Source of the DNA: Streptomyces sp. ICBB 8177
GTDB taxonomy: Bacteria; Actinomycetota; Actinomycetes; Streptomycetales; Streptomycetaceae
Length of the DNA: 64,000 nucleotides
NCBI RefSeq assembly: GCF_003144095.1
Contig: NZ_NSKH01000023.1
Coordinates: 965,611 to 1,029,610, forward strand
Reading direction: 5' to 3'
Part shown: positions 17,683 through 26,414 of the stretch, in pieces
Numbering within the stretch: position 1 is the first letter of the stretch
How the letters are laid out: every line of letters starts with the position of its first letter
Notes under the pieces: generated by a model
Told to the model about the DNA's origin: nothing
Database searches by the model: none
What the model saw: only the letters and a program-made list of their open reading frames with translations
Translations under genes and position numbers: made by a program

Positions 17683-18450
17683 TCACTGGAAGCGCCCCCC
17701 GCCCAGGTCGCGGGAGACCGACCGGGCGCAGTCGCGCACCGCGGCCACCAGCCGGGCCCGCACCTCGCCGCCCTCGCACATCCGCTCCACCGCGCCGGTG
17801 ATGCCCACCGCCCCCACCGGCATCCGCCGCCGGTCGTGGATGGGCGCCGCCACCGAGGCCACCCCGTCCCAGGTCTCCTCCAGGTCCACCGCCCAGCCGC
17901 GGGCGCGGGTCAGATCGAGCACCGCCTCGAAGTCCGGCACGGACGTCACCGTGCGCGGGGTGAACTCCTCCCGCGCGCCCTCCAGCGCCTCGGAGTGCGC
18001 CACCGGGTCGTACGCGGCCAGCACCTTGCCCAGCGCCGTGCAGTGCAGCGGCTGCATCGCGCCGATCTCCAGCACCTGGCGGCTGTCGTCCGGCCGGAAG
18101 ACGTGGTGCACGATCAGGACGCCCTGCTGGTGCAGGACGCCCAGGTAGACGCTCTCGCCGCTGGAGCGGGCCAGGTCGTCGGTCCACACCAGGGCGCGGG
18201 CGCGCAGCTCGTGGACGTCCAGGTAGCTGTTGCCCAGGCGCAGCAGCTCGGCGCCCAGCTGGTAGCGGCCGGAGGCGGTGTCCTGTTCCACAAAGCCCTC
18301 CTGCTGGAGGGTGCGCAGGATGCCGTGCGCGGTCCCCTTGGCCAGGCCGAGCGTGGACGCGATGTCGGTCAGCCCCAGCCGTCGTTCGCCGCCGGCGAGC
18401 AGCCGCAGGATCGCGGCCGCGCGCTCGACCGACTGGATGCTTCCTGCCAT
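17683..18450 (-). CDS. gylR: GylR, IclR-family regulator of the glycerol operon
   Basis: A 255-residue IclR family repressor. The N-terminal winged helix-turn-helix (SIQSVERAAAILRLLAGGER, then LTDIASTLGLAKGTAHGILR) spans residues 3-65, and the C-terminal effector domain contains HVFRPDDSRQVLEIGA, LHCTALGKVLAA and GITGAVERM. In S. coelicolor GylR represses the gyl operon until glycerol-3-phosphate is present and also limits its own expression. The start at 18450 matches the family N-terminus. It is transcribed in the same direction as glpFKD and lies directly upstream of it. Two operator-like repeats are found 76-109 bases before its start. Confidence 0.95.
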   Translation of the reverse strand: MAGSIQSVERAAAILRLLAGGERRLGLTDIASTLGLAKGTAHGILRTLQQEGFVEQDTASGRYQLGAELLRLGNSYLDVHELRARALVWTDDLARSSGESVYLGVLHQQGVLIVHHVFRPDDSRQVLEIGAMQPLHCTALGKVLAAYDPVAHSEALEGAREEFTPRTVTSVPDFEAVLDLTRARGWAVDLEETWDGVASVAAPIHDRRRMPVGAVGITGAVERMCEGGEVRARLVAAVRDCARSVSRDLGGGRFQ

Positions 18451-18525
18451 AGGGCCAACCTCCGTGTGCCGCCGTTGTCCTCGGCCCGCCCGCGGGTGTC
18501 CGGGCAGGGCCACTTGCGGTCGGCA

Positions 18526-18559
18526 ATGCTGAACAGCATCGGGCGATGCCGAACACCAT
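18526..18559 (-). promoter_or_regulatory. Paired operator-like palindromes upstream of gylR
   Basis: ATGCTGAACAGCAT (18526-18539, perfect palindrome) and ATGCCGAACACCAT (18546-18559) share the pattern ATGCYGAACANCAT and have centres 20 bases apart, two helical turns. They are likely sites for GylR autoregulation. Confidence 0.55.
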
Positions 18560-18686
18560 CGTAGGCAAAAGTCTGCCAACCGTGTCCCGGCCCGCACACG
18601 CCACCCTCCGGATCCGGCCACCGCGTTCAGCCGGTCGGCCCGTCCCACCCTTCGGAACGCTCTGCGTCGTCCGGGCCCGACGCCGC

Positions 18687-18692
18687 TAGGCT
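18687..18692 (+). promoter_or_regulatory. Probable metH -10 box
   Basis: TAGGCT lies 70 bases before the metH ATG. Transcription from it would begin near 18699, at a TGCGCA...TGCGCA inverted repeat (18700-18705 with 18720-18725) that encloses the palindrome CTCGCGAG. Confidence 0.45.
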
Positions 18693-18761
18693 GGCCGGGT
18701 GCGCATCTCGCGAGCGGGGTGCGCAAAGCCGACAGCCGTCGCATCCCAGGGAGCAGTTCCT

Positions 18762-21700
18762 ATGGCCTCGCCGTCCCAGCAGACCGCCCAGCAGTCCCGC
18801 GCAGCCGCCCTCCGAGAGGCGCTCGCCACCCGCGTGGTGGTGGCCGACGGCGCGATGGGGACCATGCTGCAGGCCCAGGACCCGTCCCTCGACGACTTCC
18901 AGGGCCTGGAAGGCTGCAACGAGGTCCTCAACGTCACCCGGCCCGACATCGTCTCCGCCGTGCACGAGGAGTACTTCGCGGCCGGCGTCGACTGCGTCGA
19001 GACCAACACCTTCGGGGCCAACCTCGCCGCCCTCGGCGAGTACGACATCGCGGACCGCATCTTCGAACTGGCCGAGGCCGGCGCCCGCATCGCCCGCGAG
19101 GTCGCTGACGGCTTCGCCACCCCCGATCGCCCGCGCTGGGTGCTCGGCTCGGTCGGCCCCGGCACCAAACTGCCCACCCTCGGCCACGCGCCGTACGCCG
19201 CGCTGCGTGACGCCTACCAGACCGAGGTCGAGGGGCTGATCGCCGGCGGCGCGGACGCCGTCCTGGTGGAGACCACCCAGGACCTGCTCCAGACCAAGGC
19301 CTCCCTCATCGGTGCCCGCCGGGCCCTGAAGGCGGCCGGTGTCGACCTGCCGCTGCTGTGCCAGGTCACCGTGGAGACCACCGGCACCATGCTGCTCGGC
19401 TCCGAGATCGGCGCCGCGCTGACCGCCCTGGAGCCCCTCGGCATCGACCTGATCGGCCTCAACTGCGCCACCGGCCCTGCCGAGATGAGCGAGCACCTGC
19501 GCTACCTCGCCCGGCACGCCCGCGTCGGCGTCTCCGCGATGCCCAACGCGGGCCTGCCCGTCCTCGGCAAGGACGGCGCCCACTACCCGCTGACCCCGGC
19601 CGAACTCGCCGACGCCCAGGAGGTGTTCGTCCGCGAGTACGGCCTGTCGCTGGTCGGCGGCTGTTGCGGCACCACGCCCGAGCACCTGCGCCAGGTCGTC
19701 GAGCGGGTCCGCGGCCACGAGATCACCCCCCGCAGCCCGCGCCCCGAGCCGGGCGCCGCCTCCCTCTACCAGACCGTGCCGTTCCGCCAGGACACCTCGT
19801 ACCTGGCCATCGGTGAGCGCACCAACGCCAACGGCTCCAGGAAGTTCCGCGAGGCCATGCTGGACGGCCGCTGGGACGACTGCGTGGAGATGGCCCGCGA
19901 GCAGATCCGCGAGGGCGCCCACCTGCTCGACCTGTGCGTCGACTACGTGGGCCGCGACGGCGCCGCCGACATGCGCGAGATCGCCGGCCGCCTGGCGACC
20001 GCCTCCACCCTGCCGATCGTGCTGGACTCCACCGAACCGGCCGTCATCCAGGCCGGACTGGAGCTGCTGGGCGGGCGCGCCGTCATCAACTCCGTCAACT
20101 ACGAGGACGGCGACGGCCCCGACTCCCGTTTCCAGAAGGTCACCGCGCTCGCCGTCGAGCACGGCGCCGCCCTGATCGCCCTCACCATCGACGAGCAGGG
20201 CCAGGCCCGCACTCCCGAGCACAAGGTCGCCGTCGCCGAACGGCTGATCGCCGACCTGACCGGCAACTGGGGCGTGCACGAGAGCGACATCATCGTCGAC
20301 TGCCTGACCTTCACCATCGCCACCGGCCAGGAGGAGTCCCGCAAGGACGCCGTCGCCACCATCGAGGCGATCCGCGAGCTCAAGCGCCGCCACCCCGACG
20401 TGCGGACCACCCTGGGCCTGTCGAACGTCTCCTTCGGCCTCAACCCGCCCGCCCGGATGGTCCTCAACTCGGTCTTCCTCAACGAGTGCGTCGAGGCGGG
20501 CCTGGACTCGGCGATCGTGCACGCCGCCAAGATCCTGCCCATCGCCCGCATCCCCGAGGAGCAGCGCGAGGTCGCCCTCGACCTGATCTACGACCGCAGG
20601 CGCGAGGGCTACGACCCGTTGCAGCGGTTCCTGGAGCTGTTCGAGGGCGTCGACACCAAGTCGGTCAAGGCTGGCCGCGCCGAGGAACTCGCCGCCCTGC
20701 CGCTGGACGAGCGCCTCCAGCGCCGCATCATCGACGGGGAGCGCAACGGTCTGGAGGCCGACCTCGACGAGGCGCTGCGCGAGCGGCCCGCCCTGGAGAT
20801 CGTCAACGACACGCTGCTGGAAGGCATGAAGGTGGTCGGCGAGCTGTTCGGCTCCGGCCAGATGCAGCTGCCGTTCGTGCTCCAGTCCGCCGAGGTGATG
20901 AAGAACGCGGTGGCCTACCTGGAACCGCACATGGAGAAGAGCGACGAGGCGGGCAAAGGCACCATCGTGCTCGCCACGGTCCGCGGCGACGTCCACGACA
21001 TCGGCAAGAACCTCGTCGACATCATCCTGTCCAACAACGGCTACAACGTGGTCAACCTCGGCATCAAGCAGCCCGTCTCGGCGATCCTGGACGCCGCCCA
21101 GGAACACAGGGCCGACGTGATCGGCATGTCCGGGTTGCTGGTGAAGTCCACGGTGATCATGAAGGAGAACCTGGAGGAGCTCAACCAGCGCGGGCTGTCC
21201 GCCGACTACCCCGTCATCCTCGGCGGCGCCGCCCTCACCCGCGCCTACGTCGAGCAGGACCTGCACGAGATCTACCAGGGCGAGGTCCGCTACGCCCGCG
21301 ACGCCTTCGAGGGCCTGCGGCTGATGGACGCGCTCATCGCCGTCAAGCGCGGCGTCCCCGGCGCCACCCTGCCGGAGCTCAAGGCCCGCCGGGTGCCCAG
21401 GCGCGAGGTGCAGGAGGCCGAGCCGCAGGAGAACCTCGGCCAGGTCCGCTCCGACGTCGCCACCGACAACCCGGTGCCCGCCCCGCCGTTCTGGGGCAGC
21501 CGCGTCGTCAAGGGCATCCCGCTCAAGGACTACGCCTCCTGGCTGGACGAGGGCGCCCTGTTCAAGGGGCAGTGGGGCCTGAAGCAGGCCCGCGCGGGCG
21601 GACCCACGTACGAGGAACTGGTGGAGAACGAGGGCCGGCCCCGGCTGCGGGGACTGCTCGACAAGCTCCAGACCGAGGGCCTGCTGGAGGCCGCCGTCAC

Positions 21701-22265
21701 CTACGGCTACTTCCCGTGCGCCTCCAAGGGCGACGACCTGATCGTGCTGCACGAGGACGGCTCGGAGCGGGTCCGCTTCACCTTCCCGCGCCAGCGCCGC
21801 GGCCGCAGGCTCTGCCTGGCCGACTTCTTCCGGCCGCAGGAGTCCGGAGAGACCGACGTGGTCGGCTTCCAGGTGGTCACCGTCGGAGCCAGGGTCTCCG
21901 AGGCGGCCAACCAGCTGTTCGCCGCCGACTCCTACCGCGACTACCTGGAGCTGCACGGCCTGTCCGTCCAGCTCGCCGAGGCGCTCGCCGAGTACTGGCA
22001 CGCCCGCGTCCGCGCCGAGCTGGGCTTCGGCGGGGAGGACCCGGCGGACGTGGAGGACATGTTCGCCCTGAAGTACCGCGGCGCCCGCTTCTCGCTGGGC
22101 TACGGCGCCTGCCCCGACCTGGAGGACCGGGCGAAGATCGCCGAGCTGCTGGAGCCGGGCCGGATCGGCGTCGAGCTGTCGGAGGAGTTCCAGCTGCATC
22201 CCGAGCAGTCCACGGACGCCATCGTGATCCACCACCCGGAGGCGAAGTACTTCAACGCCAGGTAG
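18762..22265 (+). CDS. metH: Cobalamin-dependent methionine synthase MetH
   Basis: MetH transfers a methyl group from 5-methyltetrahydrofolate through cobalamin to homocysteine. At 1167 residues all four modules are present: a homocysteine-binding barrel (VVVADGAMGTML near residue 26; zinc cysteines in LNCATGP near 233 and GGCCGTTPEH near 299), a pterin-binding domain (GERTNANGSRKF near 351), the cobalamin domain with DVHDIGKNLVD (about 743-753, His being the lower cobalt ligand), and the C-terminal AdoMet reactivation domain from about residue 890. The ATG at 18762 has GGGAGC upstream; the frame opens earlier but that part has no similarity to the family. A terminator-like stem follows. Confidence 0.98.
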   Translation: MASPSQQTAQQSRAAALREALATRVVVADGAMGTMLQAQDPSLDDFQGLEGCNEVLNVTRPDIVSAVHEEYFAAGVDCVETNTFGANLAALGEYDIADRIFELAEAGARIAREVADGFATPDRPRWVLGSVGPGTKLPTLGHAPYAALRDAYQTEVEGLIAGGADAVLVETTQDLLQTKASLIGARRALKAAGVDLPLLCQVTVETTGTMLLGSEIGAALTALEPLGIDLIGLNCATGPAEMSEHLRYLARHARVGVSAMPNAGLPVLGKDGAHYPLTPAELADAQEVFVREYGLSLVGGCCGTTPEHLRQVVERVRGHEITPRSPRPEPGAASLYQTVPFRQDTSYLAIGERTNANGSRKFREAMLDGRWDDCVEMAREQIREGAHLLDLCVDYVGRDGAADMREIAGRLATASTLPIVLDSTEPAVIQAGLELLGGRAVINSVNYEDGDGPDSRFQKVTALAVEHGAALIALTIDEQGQARTPEHKVAVAERLIADLTGNWGVHESDIIVDCLTFTIATGQEESRKDAVATIEAIRELKRRHPDVRTTLGLSNVSFGLNPPARMVLNSVFLNECVEAGLDSAIVHAAKILPIARIPEEQREVALDLIYDRRREGYDPLQRFLELFEGVDTKSVKAGRAEELAALPLDERLQRRIIDGERNGLEADLDEALRERPALEIVNDTLLEGMKVVGELFGSGQMQLPFVLQSAEVMKNAVAYLEPHMEKSDEAGKGTIVLATVRGDVHDIGKNLVDIILSNNGYNVVNLGIKQPVSAILDAAQEHRADVIGMSGLLVKSTVIMKENLEELNQRGLSADYPVILGGAALTRAYVEQDLHEIYQGEVRYARDAFEGLRLMDALIAVKRGVPGATLPELKARRVPRREVQEAEPQENLGQVRSDVATDNPVPAPPFWGSRVVKGIPLKDYASWLDEGALFKGQWGLKQARAGGPTYEELVENEGRPRLRGLLDKLQTEGLLEAAVTYGYFPCASKGDDLIVLHEDGSERVRFTFPRQRRGRRLCLADFFRPQESGETDVVGFQVVTVGARVSEAANQLFAADSYRDYLELHGLSVQLAEALAEYWHARVRAELGFGGEDPADVEDMFALKYRGARFSLGYGACPDLEDRAKIAELLEPGRIGVELSEEFQLHPEQSTDAIVIHHPEAKYFNAR

Positions 22266-22272
22266 CCGCGGG

Positions 22273-22305
22273 CGCCGGGGCTGCGCGCGCCGCCCCCCGG
22301 CGTTT
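22273..22305 (+). terminator. Probable metH terminator
   Basis: An 8-bp stem CGCCGGGG/CCCCGGCG (22273-22280 with 22295-22302) is followed by TTT, just after the metH stop. Confidence 0.55.
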
Positions 22306-22446
22306 CCCCTGGTGAAGCCCGTGGGTCACGCGCTCGACGGGCGGATGATCCATCCCGGAAGTACACTGGACGGTCCGGTGGAGGCCGGTCGCTCACCGCG
22401 TCAGTGGTGGACGGCCGGCCTCTTCGTCCCCTACGGAGGTATCCGG

Positions 22447-23148
22447 ATGACCAGCAGCGTCCCCGCCGTCCAGGTCCAGCACACCGACGGCCCGTCCCCG
22501 CGGGCCGTGCTGCTCGACATGGACGGCACCCTGGTGGACACCGAGGGGTTCTGGTGGGCCGCCGAGAGCGAGGTCTTCGCCGGGCTGGGCCACGTCCTGG
22601 GGGAGGAGCACCGCCAGGTCGTCATCGGCGGCCCGATGACCCGCAGTGTCGCCCACCTGATCGCCGTCACCGGCGTCCGGCAGAGCTTCGACGAGCTGTC
22701 CGTACTGATCAACGCCCGGTTCGCCGAACTCATCGGCCGCGGCGTCCCGTTGATGCCCGGCGCCCGGCGCCTGCTGACCGAACTGGCCGCCCACCAGGTG
22801 CCCACGGCGCTGGTCTCCGCCTCCCACCGCCACATCATCGACATGGTGCTGCGCTCCCTCGGCCCGGAGAACTTCGCCCTGTCGGTCGCCGGCGACGAGG
22901 TCACCCACACCAAACCGCACCCCGAGCCGTACCTGACGGCCGCCGCCGGGCTCGGCGTCGACCCGGCCGAGTGCGTGGTCGTGGAGGACACCCTGACCGG
23001 GGTCGCCTCCGCCGAGGCGGCCGGCTGCCGGGTGGTCGCCGTGCCCTCGCTGGTGCCCGTCGCGGCGGCTCCCGGGCGCACCGTCGTGCCGTCCCTGGAA
23101 CAGGTCGACCTGACTTTTCTTCGCTCGGTGATGGCGCCCGCCGCCTGA
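22447..23148 (+). CDS. HAD-family phosphatase
   Basis: A 233-residue haloacid-dehalogenase superfamily hydrolase of the beta-phosphoglucomutase-like subgroup. Motif I is VLLDMDGTLVDTE (about 21-33), motif II falls in ALVSASHR, and motifs III/IV are HTKPHPEPYL and CVVVEDTLTGV. A small cap domain follows motif I. It would act on a small phosphorylated metabolite in the cytoplasm; which one cannot be told. The start at 22447 is supported by ACGGAGGT 7 bases upstream. It follows metH on the same strand after 181 bases and a probable terminator. Confidence 0.92.
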   Translation: MTSSVPAVQVQHTDGPSPRAVLLDMDGTLVDTEGFWWAAESEVFAGLGHVLGEEHRQVVIGGPMTRSVAHLIAVTGVRQSFDELSVLINARFAELIGRGVPLMPGARRLLTELAAHQVPTALVSASHRHIIDMVLRSLGPENFALSVAGDEVTHTKPHPEPYLTAAAGLGVDPAECVVVEDTLTGVASAEAAGCRVVAVPSLVPVAAAPGRTVVPSLEQVDLTFLRSVMAPAA

Positions 23149-23615
23149 AACGATGACGGTGAAGGAACTGCCCGTGCACTGAGCGTGCCGCGCAATTCGC
23201 CGCGAGAACTCTCGGCTCCCGCCTGCTCATTTTCCGTGACGAATACGCTGATCGAATTCCGGAACGGCCGCGTACGAGAGGTTCCGTGATTCTTGTCACT
23301 GGCGCGCCCGTTGACGTGACCCGGTGCATGTGCTGAACGACGGGCCCTGAAGCCCTTTCCGGCGCCCTTGTGTCCCGTTTGGTGGCCGCAAGGGAAGAAC
23401 GCGCCGGTGTCCGGATATCGGAGTGCGACGCGTCGTTATCTCGGTGTGATTCCGCCTCAACTGGTCCGTGTTCTGGTGCAGTCAGGCGTTCCTACTAGGG
23501 TCTTCGCTGGTCAATGCCGAAACACCAGATCGGCATTGGGCAACGGATTCACGAGATGCCGCTCACCAAGCCGCCGTGACCGCTGCCGCCGCACCGAGAC
23601 CTTGAAGGAGGGCCG
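23149..23615. other. Non-coding stretch before the orphan binding-protein gene
   Basis: About 470 bases with lower GC than the flanks and no convincing reading frame. A TAGGGT at 23496-23501 is a candidate -10 box for the downstream gene(s). I see no tRNA, riboswitch-like conserved core or insertion-sequence remnant. Confidence 0.5.
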
Positions 23616-23921
23616 ATGACCGCCTACCCGGACGCACGGCGCGGGACGCACCCCGCCGTGCACCGCTCCCGCGCGGCCGTCCTCAGCCGGTGCGACGGCG
23701 GCCCTGCCGCGCGGAGCGAGAACTTTGGCGCCTCCTTGGTACGGAACCACCGCAACCTCGGTATCGTCGCGGAAGCGTGCGACACGGACCGCGGTGGTGT
23801 GCACGGACCCCTCGCCGAACGGGGCGTCCCGCACACGGTGTTGGCCGGCCCGCCACACCCGTCCGCCAAGGAGCCGCTCCACTCCGCCGTCCCAGCGTGG
23901 ACACAGGTACGACACCGATGA
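23616..23921 (+). CDS. Possible 101-residue small gene of unknown function
   Basis: An open frame starting at an ATG preceded by an excellent ribosome site (GAAGGAGGG, ending 3 bases before the ATG). About five sixths of its codons end in G or C, less biased than its neighbours but above what an arbitrary frame need show. The product (MTAYPDARRGTHPAVHRSRA...) is rich in His, Arg and Pro, has no signal peptide or recognisable domain, and resembles nothing I know. It ends 79 bases before the substrate-binding protein and could be a leader gene. It may also be spurious. Confidence 0.35.
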   Translation: MTAYPDARRGTHPAVHRSRAAVLSRCDGGPAARSENFGASLVRNHRNLGIVAEACDTDRGGVHGPLAERGVPHTVLAGPPHPSAKEPLHSAVPAWTQVRHR

Positions 23922-24000
23922 TGTACGGGGGAGCGGGCGGCGCCGGCGTAGCGCCCTCCGCAGTGCGAACAGCCAACGCCGACAAGGGAGACCAACGAGG

Positions 24001-25599
24001 ATGAATCGCAAGCTACTGGTGCTGCCGGCCGTGGTGGGCCTGATCGCGCCCGCCCTTGCCGCGTGCGGTGGTTCGAGCGGCGGCAGTGGGGGCGGCGGCG
24101 ACGCCATCGTCGTGGGCACTACCGACCAGATCGAGGTGACCAAGGACAGCCCGGCACCGCTGGATCCGGCCGACTCCTACGACATCGGCGAATGGAACAT
24201 CCTCGGCAACACCCTGCAGACCCTGCTGAGCTTCCCGCCCACCGGCACCGACCCCGTCCCGGACGCCGCGAGCAAGTGCGGCTTCACCGACCAGCTGGGC
24301 GAGACCTACCGCTGCACCCTGCACAGCGGTCTGAAGTTCTCCAACGGTGACCCGCTGACCTCGAAGGACGTCAAGTTCTCCATCGACCGTCAGCTGGGCA
24401 TCCACGACCCCAACGGTCCGTCCTCGCTGCTCGACAACGTCGACAAGGTCGAGGCCCCGACGGACGACACCGTCGTCTTCCACCTCAAGACCCCGGACGC
24501 CACCTTCCCCTACAAGCTGGCGACCCCGGCGGCGGCGATCGTCGACAGCAAGGTCTACCCGAGCAACAAGATCCTCGCCGGCACCAAGCTCGTCGGCTCC
24601 GGCCCGTACAAGCTGGACTCCTTCAAGCAGGGCGACGAGGCGGTCTTCGACAAGAACCCCAACTACAAGGGCGCCTTCAAGCTCAACAACGACAAGATCA
24701 TCCTGCGGTTCTACAAGTCCTCCGCCGCGATGGTCCAGGCGTTGCAGAACGGCCAGGTCGACGTCGTCAACCGCACCATGACGCCGGACGAGATAGCCAA
24801 GTTCCAGGACACCACCTCCAGCAAGATCAACCTGGTGGAGGCGCCCGGCTCGGAGATCCGCTACCTGGTCTTCAACACCAACGACCCCACCGTCAAGAAC
24901 GCCGCCGTCCGCAAGGCCGTCGCCGAGGTCGTCGACCGCGAGGCATTGGTCCGCGACGTCTACGCGCGCACCTCCGAGGCGCTGTACTCCATGATCCCGC
25001 AGGGCATCACCGGTCACAGCAACTCGTTCTTCAACACCTACGGCGACCCCAGCGTCACCAAGGCCAAGCAGACGCTGCAGAAGGCCGGTATCAGCACCCC
25101 GGTGCACCTGACGCTGACCTACACCACCGACCACTACGGCTCGGTGACGGCCAACGAGTTCGCCGAGCTGAAGAAGCAGCTGGAGGCCAGCGGCCTGTTC
25201 AAGATCACGCTCCAGGGCGTGCCGTGGGACTCCTTCCGAACCGCCTCGCTCAACGGCCAGTACCAGGTGTGGGGCATGGGCTGGTTCCCCGACTTCCCGG
25301 ACCCGGACAACTACCTGGCGCCGTTCATGGGCAAGGACAACATCCTCGGGACGCCGTACCGCAACAGCCAGATCGAGAACCAGATCATCCCGGCCGAGCG
25401 CAAGCAGACCGAGCGCAGCGCGGCCGTGAACAGCTTCGAGACCGCGCAGCAGGACCTCGCTGACGACGTGCCGTTCATCCCGCTGTGGCAGGGCAAGCAG
25501 TACCTGGCCGCCAAGAACGACATCACGGGCACCGAGTGGGCGCTGAACTCCTCCTCGGAGCTCCAGTACTGGGAGCTGGGCCGCGGCGTCTCGGAGTGA
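24001..25599 (+). CDS. Family 5 extracellular substrate-binding lipoprotein (peptide/nickel-type ABC uptake)
   Basis: A 532-residue DppA/OppA-type binding protein. The signal peptide ends in the lipobox LAAC (Cys at residue 21), followed by a Ser/Gly linker and the mature domain: TTDQIEVTKDSPAPLDPADS, then LHSGLKFSNGDPLTSKDVKF (family 5 signature), LVGSGPYKLDSFKQGD and NAAVRKAVAEVVDREALVRDVY. It would capture a peptide or similar ligand outside the membrane and deliver it to an ABC permease. No permease or ATPase gene is adjacent. AGGGAG lies upstream of the ATG at 24001, with GAGG closer in. A 22-bp perfect stem ends the unit. Confidence 0.93.
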   Translation: MNRKLLVLPAVVGLIAPALAACGGSSGGSGGGGDAIVVGTTDQIEVTKDSPAPLDPADSYDIGEWNILGNTLQTLLSFPPTGTDPVPDAASKCGFTDQLGETYRCTLHSGLKFSNGDPLTSKDVKFSIDRQLGIHDPNGPSSLLDNVDKVEAPTDDTVVFHLKTPDATFPYKLATPAAAIVDSKVYPSNKILAGTKLVGSGPYKLDSFKQGDEAVFDKNPNYKGAFKLNNDKIILRFYKSSAAMVQALQNGQVDVVNRTMTPDEIAKFQDTTSSKINLVEAPGSEIRYLVFNTNDPTVKNAAVRKAVAEVVDREALVRDVYARTSEALYSMIPQGITGHSNSFFNTYGDPSVTKAKQTLQKAGISTPVHLTLTYTTDHYGSVTANEFAELKKQLEASGLFKITLQGVPWDSFRTASLNGQYQVWGMGWFPDFPDPDNYLAPFMGKDNILGTPYRNSQIENQIIPAERKQTERSAAVNSFETAQQDLADDVPFIPLWQGKQYLAAKNDITGTEWALNSSSELQYWELGRGVSE

Positions 25600-25629
25600 T
25601 CCGGACGGCGGCCCGCCAGGGCCGGTGAC

Positions 25630-25676
25630 GAAGGGGTGGGCCCCGGCGCGTAGCACGCGCCGGGGCCCACCCCTTC
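25630..25676. terminator. Very strong bidirectional terminator
   Basis: A perfect 22-bp stem (25630-25651 with 25655-25676) with a 3-base loop lies between the convergent stops at 25599 and 25702. Confidence 0.9.
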
Positions 25677-25701
25677 TACGGCCTTCCCCGCCGGGAGCGG
25701 G

Positions 25702-26373
25702 TCAGGACGCCCCTGGCCGCACCAGGCCGCTCTCGTACGCGTACACCGCCGCCTGCACCCGGTCCCGCAGGCCCAGCTTGGTCAGCACATGGCCGACGTG
25801 CGTCTTGACGGTGGTCTCGCTGACGAACAGCTCGGCGGCGATCTCGGCGTTGGACAGCCCCCTGGCGACCAGCTTGAGCACCTCCACCTCGCGCTCGGTC
25901 AGCGTGCCCAGCGCCTGCGGCAGCGGCTCCTCGCCGGACGGCAGCCGTCCCGCGTACTTGTCCAGCAGCCGCCGCGTGATGCTGGGCGCGAGCATCGCCT
26001 CGCCCGCCGCCACCACCCGGATCGCCTGCACCAGCTCGACCGCGGGCGCGTCCTTGAGCAGGAAGCCGCTGGCGCCCGCGCGCAGCGCCTCCACCACGTA
26101 CTCGTCCAGGTCGAACGTGGTCAGCACCAGCACCTTCGCCGGGCCGTCCCGCCCCGGGCCGGTGATCTGCCGGGTCGCCTCGACACCGTCCATCCGGGGC
26201 ATCCGGATGTCCATCAGCACTACGTCGGGCTGCAGCGCGCGCACCTGCTCCAGCGCCTGCAGGCCGTCCCCGGCCTCGCCGACCACCGCGAGGTCCGCCT
26301 CCGCCTCCAGGATCATCCGGAAACCGGTGCGCAACAGCGGCTGGTCGTCCACCAGCAGGACGCGGATCGCCAC
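25702..26373 (-). CDS. NarL/LuxR-type response regulator (orphan)
   Basis: A 223-residue response regulator. The receiver domain (1-120) has the acidic pair in VLLVDDQPLLR, the phospho-acceptor Asp in PDVVLMDIRMPRMDG, the switch Thr in VLVLTTFDLDEY and the Lys in GFLLKDAP. The LuxR-type HTH follows (LTEREVEVLKLVARGLSNAEIA, then VSETTVKTHVGHVLTKLGLRD). The start is GTG at 26373 with GAAGGAG just upstream. No histidine kinase is encoded nearby, so its partner and targets are unknown. It is transcribed behind the RecB-type nuclease with 41 bases between. Confidence 0.93.
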   Translation of the reverse strand: MAIRVLLVDDQPLLRTGFRMILEAEADLAVVGEAGDGLQALEQVRALQPDVVLMDIRMPRMDGVEATRQITGPGRDGPAKVLVLTTFDLDEYVVEALRAGASGFLLKDAPAVELVQAIRVVAAGEAMLAPSITRRLLDKYAGRLPSGEEPLPQALGTLTEREVEVLKLVARGLSNAEIAAELFVSETTVKTHVGHVLTKLGLRDRVQAAVYAYESGLVRPGAS

Positions 26374-26414
26374 GGGATCTCCTTCGGGCAGGGGGCGGTC
26401 GGCCCCATTCTGGC

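Larger units (their letters stand above)
18451..18761. other. Divergent control region of gylR and metH
   Basis: These 311 bases contain no gene. From left to right they hold the gylR leader, two operator-like palindromes (18526-18559), a likely metH -10 box TAGGCT (18687-18692) and a hairpin at the predicted 5' end of the metH mRNA (18700-18725). Confidence 0.6.

Noticed and set aside
18451-18761. A B12 or SAH riboswitch before metH
   Set aside because: The leader downstream of the likely -10 box is only about 60 bases and shows no cobalamin-box consensus; the gap is too short for a B12 riboswitch.
18627-22235. A 1200-codon open frame antisense to metH
   Set aside because: It is a GC-rich shadow frame of metH: metH has full family motifs on the other strand, while the antisense product is a Gly/Val/Asp-rich string without domains.
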